From an uncultured Lachnospiraceae bacterium (lineage in GTDB: Bacteria > Bacillota_A > Clostridia > Lachnospirales > Lachnospiraceae), in NCBI GenBank assembly GCA_902773195.1, contig CACYDL010000155.1, positions 1-18,993 of the forward strand: 18,993 nt of DNA, in the 5' to 3' direction. Numbering within the stretch: position 1 is the stretch's first letter; every line of letters starts with the position of its first letter. Shown piece by piece: positions 13,959 to 18,993 of this stretch. Made by a program: the position numbers and the translations under genes. Below the pieces are notes generated by a model. The model saw nothing but the letters and a program-made list of their open reading frames with translations, did not search any database and had not been told where the DNA came from.

Positions 13959-15605
13959 TCAGGACGCGGCCTCCGATTCCACGCCGGAGGAGTCCGCCCT
14001 GTCGCTCTCGCGGCACACGATCACCGGGGTCCAGACGTCGAGATTCTGGAAAATCTTCTTCGCGTTCTCGGGAGGCAGGTTCACGCAGCCGTGGGAGCCC
14101 GCCCAGAGATAGATGTCGCCGCCGAAGCTGTCTCTCCAGCTCGCGTCATGCATGCCGTAGCTCTCGTAGAAGGGCATCCAGTAATCCACGTGGGACTGGT
14201 ATCTCTGCTCCTCGTCGACCGCCGTCAGGGAGCCGAGGGTCTGGTCCTCCGCCAGATTGAAGATGGCAAATACGCCGGAGGGCGTTCTTCTGTCGGGATC
14301 CGACTCAAGGCCGGACACGAAGTCCGACTCGATAAACAGCTTTCCGTCCATGTAGTAGTACAGATGCTGATTCGTGATGTCGACCTCGACGTAGGTGTCC
14401 CCGACCTTCTCCTCCGCGGTGGCCCGCACGGAATTTTCGATCTCGTATTCCGCCTGCTCGTGGGCGTAGACCTTGGTAAAGATCTTCTCGGTCTGGCTGT
14501 CGACGTTGATCTTGTATCCGTAGGGAGTGCTGCACTTCAGCGTGACCGTCCCGTGATTGGTCGACTGAAAATCCAGCGTATCGTAGGTCTCGTCGTACTT
14601 CTGGGCCGCCGCCTCCACCATGCGGTAGATGTTCATGTAGACCGTGTCGTCGTCGAGATAATAAAGCCCGTCGTCGTCCTTTTTGGCCCACGAGGCGAGG
14701 ACCGGACGGTCGATGGTGTCCGTCGCCCCGTCCCTGTACCGGATGGTCACGCTGGTGTTCAGGTAGTTGTTGAGCCAGTCCGCGCGTTCCTTAAGATCGC
14801 TGTCCTCCGACGTCACGGAGGGCGCGGCGTAGGCGTCCGGCACCGAGGTCAGGCTGAGGCGCTTCGTGCTGCTGTTCACGGCTTCATCCACCGCCCGGAA
14901 GATAACCTCCTCGTTCGGCTGGTTTCCCTGGAATTCCGTCGACACCCGGAAGGTGTCGTCCGCGTCCAGCACGACAGAGGAATTCCTCGGGGAGGTGATG
15001 TAGTTCTCGTCAAACTCCGGGAGGGACTCCAGATAGCTCCGGAGCACGCCGCTGTCATAGTGGAAGCTGGTGTGAACCGAGTAGTAGTTTTTCTTTCCGA
15101 AGAGGCAGGGGAGCCAGCTCATGCGCTTCTGCTCCGCCATCAGCGTCTCGACCTCGTTGCTGGAGACGTAGGTGAGCCCGATATCGCTGCTGGTGATCAT
15201 CTCGTTGAGCCCGCCCCGGAAGGCCAGCTCCAGCCGGTAATTCTCCACCGACTTCTTCAGGATCTCCTCCGTATCCGCGACGGACAGACGCCCCACGTCA
15301 AAGCCGTTGACATGGGTATTCGGCAGAAATCTGTGCCTGTAGCCCGCCGCGATCACACTGTAGATGATCACCAGCGCGGCCGCGGCGGCGGACACGACGA
15401 TGGCGGCGAGCTTGATTTTTCTGATTCTCTCCGCCCGGTCCGCGGCCCCCCTTCTGGCGGAAGGCTTCTTTCGAAGACCCGGGAGCTTCCCCGCAGACCT
15501 TCTCTTCGGCGCATCGGAAGCAGACCTCTTCCTGCCGGGGGAGGTCTTTCTGCCGGATGCGTTTCCGGTGCGGTTTTCCTGCATTCTGCCGTTTGGACTG
15601 TTCAT
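13959..15605 (-). CDS. Membrane-anchored L,D-transpeptidase (YkuD domain with PG_binding_4-like repeats)
   Basis: 548 residues. L,D-transpeptidases make 3-3 peptidoglycan crosslinks from tetrapeptide donors and resist most penicillins. Layout: a strongly basic cytoplasmic N-terminus (1-64), one membrane helix (about 65-88, LAAIVVSAAAAALVIIYSVI), two extracytoplasmic PG_binding_4/VanW-type modules (about 97-205 and 225-380, starting THVNGFDVGRLS) and a YkuD catalytic domain (about 403-530). The catalytic motif SHGCVN has Cys507 and His505, preceded by H486 in MHDASW at the usual spacing. A short Ser/Glu-rich tail ends the protein. The ATG lies one base after the aspS stop and lacks a clear ribosome site, so translation is probably coupled to aspS. 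The protein is a type II membrane protein with its catalytic domain outside. Confidence 0.93.
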   Translation of the reverse strand: MNSPNGRMQENRTGNASGRKTSPGRKRSASDAPKRRSAGKLPGLRKKPSARRGAADRAERIRKIKLAAIVVSAAAAALVIIYSVIAAGYRHRFLPNTHVNGFDVGRLSVADTEEILKKSVENYRLELAFRGGLNEMITSSDIGLTYVSSNEVETLMAEQKRMSWLPCLFGKKNYYSVHTSFHYDSGVLRSYLESLPEFDENYITSPRNSSVVLDADDTFRVSTEFQGNQPNEEVIFRAVDEAVNSSTKRLSLTSVPDAYAAPSVTSEDSDLKERADWLNNYLNTSVTIRYRDGATDTIDRPVLASWAKKDDDGLYYLDDDTVYMNIYRMVEAAAQKYDETYDTLDFQSTNHGTVTLKCSTPYGYKINVDSQTEKIFTKVYAHEQAEYEIENSVRATAEEKVGDTYVEVDITNQHLYYYMDGKLFIESDFVSGLESDPDRRTPSGVFAIFNLAEDQTLGSLTAVDEEQRYQSHVDYWMPFYESYGMHDASWRDSFGGDIYLWAGSHGCVNLPPENAKKIFQNLDVWTPVIVCRESDRADSSGVESEAAS

Positions 15606-15606
15606 A

Positions 15607-17451
15607 TTACTGATTATTCCCGTCTTCCTTTATCGCAAGCAGCAGTTCGTCGAGCTGCTTCGGATCGACGCGGGAGGGAGCTCCCATCATGAGATCCGAG
15701 GCATCCTTTACCTTCGGGAACGCGATCACGTCCCGGATCGAGGAGGCGCCCGAGAAGAGCATGATCATCCTGTCGAGGCCGTAGGCGAGTCCCGCGTGAG
15801 GCGGCACGCCGTATTTGAAGGCCGTCAGCAGGAATCCGAACTGCTCGGCTGCCCTCTCCGGCGTGAAGCCGAGGACCTCGAGCATCTTCTCCTGGACGTC
15901 GTCCATATGGATACGGATCGACCCGCCGCCCATCTCCGTGCCGTTGAGCACGATGTCGTAGGCCTGGGCCCTCACCGAGCCGGGATCCGAATCGATGCGT
16001 CCCCAGTCCTCCTCGTAAGGCATGGTGAACGGGTGGTGCATCGCCATGAAGCGGTTCTCCTCGTCCGACCACTCGAGAAGCGGGAAGTCCACGATCCACA
16101 CAAAGCGGAAGGCGTTGTGGTCGATCAGTCTCATCTCCTCCCCGAGCTCCAGACGGAGCGCGCCAAGCGACGCGCAGACCACCTTGAACCGGTCCGCCCC
16201 GAAGAGAAGCAGGTCGCCGTTCTCTCCGCCCATCGCGTCGATGAGATGCTTCATCTCCTCTTCGCTCATAAATTTAGAGACCGGAGATTTGACGGTTCCG
16301 TCACTGTGAATCGCGATATAGGCGAGTCCCTTCGCCCCGTAGGTCTTGGCGGTCTCGGTCAGCTTGTCGATCCGCTTGCGGGGCATGTCGCCCTGTCCCT
16401 TGGCGTTGATGCCGCGGACGACGCCGCCGTTCTCAAGGGCGCCGGTGAAAACGCTGAAGCCGCAGTTTCTGACGACGTCGGAGACGTCGACGATCTTCAT
16501 GCCGAAACGGAGATCCGGCTTGTCGGATCCGTAGCTGTCCATCGCCTCCTGCCAGGTCATCCTCGGGATGCCGTTCTCCTTCACGTCGGCGGAGGCCGCC
16601 TCGAGTCCGCCGATCAGCCCCTCGTCGAAGCCGAGCTCCCGCATCAGGGCCGGCATTCTCTCAAGCAGGTACGAAAGAAGACGCGTGTTGACGTCGATCA
16701 CGTCGTCCTGGCCGACGAAGGAGAGCTCCATATCCACCTGGGTGAACTCCGGCTGGCGGTCCGCCCTGAGATCCTCGTCCCGGAAGCAGCGGGCGATCTG
16801 GTAGTAGCGGTCGAAGCCGGAGCACATCAGCAGCTGCTTGAGCAACTGGGGGCTCTGGGGCAGCGCGTAGAAGCTTCCGGGGTGGACGCGGCTGGGGACG
16901 AGGTAGTCCCTGGCGCCCTCCGGCGTGCTGCCGATCAGAGAAGGCGTCTCGATATCCAGGAACCCCTCCCCCGAGAGGAAATCCCGGATCATCTGTACGA
17001 CGCGGGAGCGGAACATGATCCTTCTTTGAAGCTCCGGGCGCCGGAGATCGAGATAGCGGTACCTGAGGCGGAGATCCTCCCTGGTGTCGATCCCGTCCTG
17101 GATCAGGAAGGGAGGCGTCTCCGCCTCGCTCAGGATCCTGAGGGTTTCCGGAATCACCTCGATGGTTCCCGTCTTCAGATGGGGGTTGACCGCCCCGCCG
17201 CGCTTCGCGACGGTGCCGACCACCGCGATCGCGGACTCCGTCTTGAGACTGCCCCAGCGGGGATCCGCCCCCTCCGACTCCGTCACGACCTGGATGATCC
17301 CGGAGCGGTCGCGCAGATCGACGAACACAATCCCGCCCTTATTCCTGCACTTCGCGACCCATCCCATAAGCGTGACCTTTTCGCCGATATTCGCCTCCGT
17401 CACCTCCGCGCATCTCATGGAGCGCCTGAGGCCTTTCATTGATTCCGCCAT
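15607..17451 (-). CDS. aspS: Aspartate--tRNA ligase, bacterial type with GAD domain
   Basis: 614 residues, slightly over the usual 590. A class II synthetase that charges tRNA-Asp. The N-terminal OB-fold anticodon domain (about 1-110) contains RNKGGIVFVDLRDRSG. The catalytic core shows RYRYLDLRRPE (130-140), TPEGARDYLVPSR (176-188), motif 2 FRDEDLRADRQPEFTQVD (223-240) and motif 3 GLAYGLDR (554-561). A bacterial GAD insertion (about 310-420) includes SKFMSEEEM. The start MAESMKGL is family-like; the ribosome site is weak (GAAGG about 12 bases upstream). Residues at the positions governing discrimination between tRNA-Asp and tRNA-Asn are K38 and G86, an unusual pair. It follows hisS by 64 bases, a common clostridial order, and is followed directly by an L,D-transpeptidase gene. 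Confidence 0.97.
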   Translation of the reverse strand: MAESMKGLRRSMRCAEVTEANIGEKVTLMGWVAKCRNKGGIVFVDLRDRSGIIQVVTESEGADPRWGSLKTESAIAVVGTVAKRGGAVNPHLKTGTIEVIPETLRILSEAETPPFLIQDGIDTREDLRLRYRYLDLRRPELQRRIMFRSRVVQMIRDFLSGEGFLDIETPSLIGSTPEGARDYLVPSRVHPGSFYALPQSPQLLKQLLMCSGFDRYYQIARCFRDEDLRADRQPEFTQVDMELSFVGQDDVIDVNTRLLSYLLERMPALMRELGFDEGLIGGLEAASADVKENGIPRMTWQEAMDSYGSDKPDLRFGMKIVDVSDVVRNCGFSVFTGALENGGVVRGINAKGQGDMPRKRIDKLTETAKTYGAKGLAYIAIHSDGTVKSPVSKFMSEEEMKHLIDAMGGENGDLLLFGADRFKVVCASLGALRLELGEEMRLIDHNAFRFVWIVDFPLLEWSDEENRFMAMHHPFTMPYEEDWGRIDSDPGSVRAQAYDIVLNGTEMGGGSIRIHMDDVQEKMLEVLGFTPERAAEQFGFLLTAFKYGVPPHAGLAYGLDRMIMLFSGASSIRDVIAFPKVKDASDLMMGAPSRVDPKQLDELLLAIKEDGNNQ

Positions 17452-17487
17452 AATTTAACTCTGCCTTCTTCCTTTGATTGTTGATGC

Positions 17488-17502
17488 CCGCCCTCCGGGC
17501 GG
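17488..17502 (-). other. GC-rich dyad between hisS and aspS
   Basis: CCGCCC and GGGCGG pair over 6 bp around a 3-base loop. An overlapping alternative, CTCCGG with CCGGAG, uses some of the same bases. It starts about 13 bases after the hisS stop codon. No U-run follows, so it is not a convincing terminator. The 64-base gap shows no promoter. Confidence 0.35.
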
Positions 17503-17515
17503 CCGGAGTCCTCCG

Positions 17516-18745
17516 TTAATCCGCAAAGAACTCCCTGATGTCCGTGTATCCGTTTTCCGCAAGCTGTTCCTTCTGGAACTTCCGGTTCTTTTTCATGAGA
17601 GAAATGTCCACCGTCCTGCCGGCGCCTCTCAGTTCCATGGCTTCCCGGTAGATGTCCGCCAGCCGGTCCGCCGGCATGTTTCTGCCGATCAGGAACGCCG
17701 TCTTCTCCACGTCGCCGGGCACTTTGAAGCCCTTCTCCAGAAGCAGCATGATAATGCGCTCGAAGCCGATCGAGAAGCCCACCGCGGGCGTCTGCTGGCC
17801 CGTAAACCTGCCGATCATCTCGTCGTACCGTCCGCCTCCGCCGACGGAGCCGCCAAACTCGTCCATGGCGATCTCAAAGATCGGCCCGGTGTAGTAGCTC
17901 ATCCCTCGGACCAGCGTCGGATCGAACACGATGCGGAAGTCGGAGGATTTCACCGCGTCGACGGCCGAGATCACCGCGGGCAGCGCGGATCCCGTCTCCT
18001 CCATCAGGGCGCGGGCGGCGTCGGAGATGCCCTCCTCCCCGCCGGAAGAGAACTGCGCCAGATAGCGGTTCACGACCTCCTCGTCGAAGGACGAAAGAAG
18101 CTCCTCCCTGACGCCCTCCGGTCCGATCTTGTCCATCTTGTCGAGGATAATGAAGACCTTCTCGTAGTCCTCCGGGCGGAAGCCGGCGCGCTCCGCCATC
18201 GCCTTTAACAGGACGCGGTCGTTGATCCGGATCGTAAATCCGTGGAAATCGAGCCGGGTGAGCACGGTGGTGGTGGCCAGGATCAGGTCGATCTCGGCGA
18301 GAGGCCCCGGATCCCCGAGGACGTCGATGTCGCACTGGGTGAACTGGCGGTAGCGTCCCCTCTGGGGCCTGTCCGCCCGGAAAACGCTGCCCACCTGGAG
18401 CGCCTTGAACGGAGACGGCAGCTCCGCCGCGTGATTGGCGTAGTATCTGGTGAGCGGAAGCGTCAGGTCGTAGCGCAGGCCGCTGTCCGTGACGGCTTCC
18501 TCCGTCGTGGGCGCGGACAGATCGAGCTTTTCGCCCCGCTTCAGGATCTTGAAGATCAGCTTTTCGTTCTCGCCGCCCTGCTTGGAGAGAAGATTTTCGA
18601 TGTGCTCCACGACCGGCGTCTCGATGGAGGAGAAGCCGAATTTCGCGTAGGTCTCGCGGATCACGGAGAGCGCGTAGCTGCGGACAGCCATCTCCTCCGG
18701 CAGGATGTCCTTCATGCCTGTAACCGGTTTCTTTTTGAGTGCCAT
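17516..18745 (-). CDS. hisS: Histidine--tRNA ligase with shortened C-terminal domain
   Basis: 409 residues from the ATG at 18745; a TTG two codons earlier would leave only one base to the AGGGA ribosome site, whereas the ATG has seven. A class II synthetase that charges tRNA-His. The N-terminus has TGMKDILPEE (residues 9-18). GLRYDLTLPLTRYYAN (89-104) replaces the LRPEGT-type segment of E. coli HisRS and resembles the archaeal/eukaryotic branch. Motif 2 is FRADRPQRGRYRQFTQCDID (122-141), the histidine signature is LVRGMSYYTGPIFEI (278-292) and motif 3 is AVGFSIGFER (321-330). The C-terminal anticodon-binding domain (from about 347) is only about 62 residues and stops at KFQKEQLAENGYTDIREFFAD, lacking the final strands usual in the family. 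It follows the HD-GYP gene by 27 bases. Confidence 0.95.
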   Translation of the reverse strand: MALKKKPVTGMKDILPEEMAVRSYALSVIRETYAKFGFSSIETPVVEHIENLLSKQGGENEKLIFKILKRGEKLDLSAPTTEEAVTDSGLRYDLTLPLTRYYANHAAELPSPFKALQVGSVFRADRPQRGRYRQFTQCDIDVLGDPGPLAEIDLILATTTVLTRLDFHGFTIRINDRVLLKAMAERAGFRPEDYEKVFIILDKMDKIGPEGVREELLSSFDEEVVNRYLAQFSSGGEEGISDAARALMEETGSALPAVISAVDAVKSSDFRIVFDPTLVRGMSYYTGPIFEIAMDEFGGSVGGGGRYDEMIGRFTGQQTPAVGFSIGFERIIMLLLEKGFKVPGDVEKTAFLIGRNMPADRLADIYREAMELRGAGRTVDISLMKKNRKFQKEQLAENGYTDIREFFAD

Positions 18746-18772
18746 ATGCAAGTCCCTGTTATCCTTTCCTCT

Positions 18773-18993
18773 TCAGTCTTCTCCTCCGCGCTCCTCCAGC
18801 GCGAGGGTCCGGTCGTCGGTATAGGGAAGGCTGATCTTGTATTTTGTTCCGACCCTGTGGACGACCCGCTCGAAGGCCAGGAAGATTTTCATGTCGAAAT
18901 GAGTGATCTCGTCGATCATGAGGCTCATGGCCTCGTCGATCTCAAAGTGCTTTCTGTAGGGCCGGTCGGAGGTCAGGGCGGCGAACACGTCGC
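18773..18993 (-). CDS. HD-GYP-type protein, C-terminal fragment, cut by window edge
   Basis: Only the last 73 or so codons are present; the gene begins beyond position 18993. The first residues, DVFAALTSDRPYRKHF, match the conserved segment near the end of HD-GYP domains (D-x(2)-AALTSDRPYR). These domains in complete form hydrolyse cyclic di-GMP or related nucleotides. The end (MSLMIDEITHFDMKIFLAFERVVHRVGTKYKISLPYTDD) does not match any further domain I recognise. The metal-binding HD and GYP residues lie upstream of the fragment, so activity cannot be judged. It ends 27 bases before hisS and may share its transcript. An output role in signalling is family knowledge, not seen here. Confidence 0.75.
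   Translation of the reverse strand, partial: DVFAALTSDRPYRKHFEIDEAMSLMIDEITHFDMKIFLAFERVVHRVGTKYKISLPYTDDRTLALEERGGED

Noticed and set aside
15364..17442. Plus-strand open frame of 692 codons
   Set aside because: Antisense to aspS and the transpeptidase start. The composition is shadow-like (many Asp-His-Val-Arg runs) and no domain is visible.
1..18993. Mobile elements, CRISPR arrays, tRNA or rRNA genes, horizontally acquired islands
   Set aside because: I saw no transposase or integrase motifs, no spaced short repeats, no tRNA-like T-arm signatures (the E. coli metY position before rimP is empty) and no abrupt composition change apart from short AT-rich promoter gaps.

Overview
The window is a G+C-rich (roughly 60% or more by eye) stretch of bacterial chromosome. 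Every gene I can support lies on the minus strand, so transcription runs from position 18993 down to 1. Gene content and order (rimP-nusA-ylxR-ylxQ-infB-rbfA-nrnA-truB-ribF, then rpsO-pnp; hisS-aspS; a second gyrase-like topoisomerase pair), the NusA without C-terminal repeats, the ylxR/ylxQ pair and the strong AGGAGG-type ribosome sites point to Bacillota, class Clostridia. A high-GC relative of Lachnospiraceae is my best guess; the family-level placement is inference.

In order of transcription: (1) 18993-17516 holds the 3' end of an HD-GYP-type gene cut by the window edge, then hisS. (2) 17451-13959 holds aspS and, one base after its stop codon, a membrane-anchored L,D-transpeptidase for cell-wall crosslinking. 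(3) 13907-9564 is a type IIA topoisomerase operon (parE-like then parC-like) with its own promoter and a leader that can fold in two competing ways. (4) 9521-712 is the translation/transcription-factor operon: promoter, leader hairpin, then rimP, nusA, ylxR, ylxQ, infB, rbfA, nrnA, truB and ribF, several overlapping by 4 to 74 bases. (5) 715-1 is the rpsO-pnp unit, with a near-consensus promoter whose -35 box contains the ribF stop codon; pnp is cut by the window edge.

The genes cover tRNA charging (His, Asp), ribosome maturation (RimP, RbfA), initiation (IF-2), transcription elongation/termination (NusA), tRNA modification (TruB), nanoRNA turnover (NrnA), RNA decay (PNPase), FMN/FAD synthesis (RibF), chromosome decatenation or supercoiling, and peptidoglycan crosslinking. 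I found no mobile element, CRISPR array, tRNA, rRNA or cargo genes. No intergenic stretch exceeds about 180 bases. I do not see an obviously new multi-gene system. What deserves a second look is mostly regulatory RNA (leader and intercistronic hairpins) and lineage-specific protein variants (HisRS anticodon domain, AspRS specificity residues, terminal GyrA-box-like motif, long RG-rich IF-2 linker). Long plus-strand reading frames are antisense shadows of these genes.
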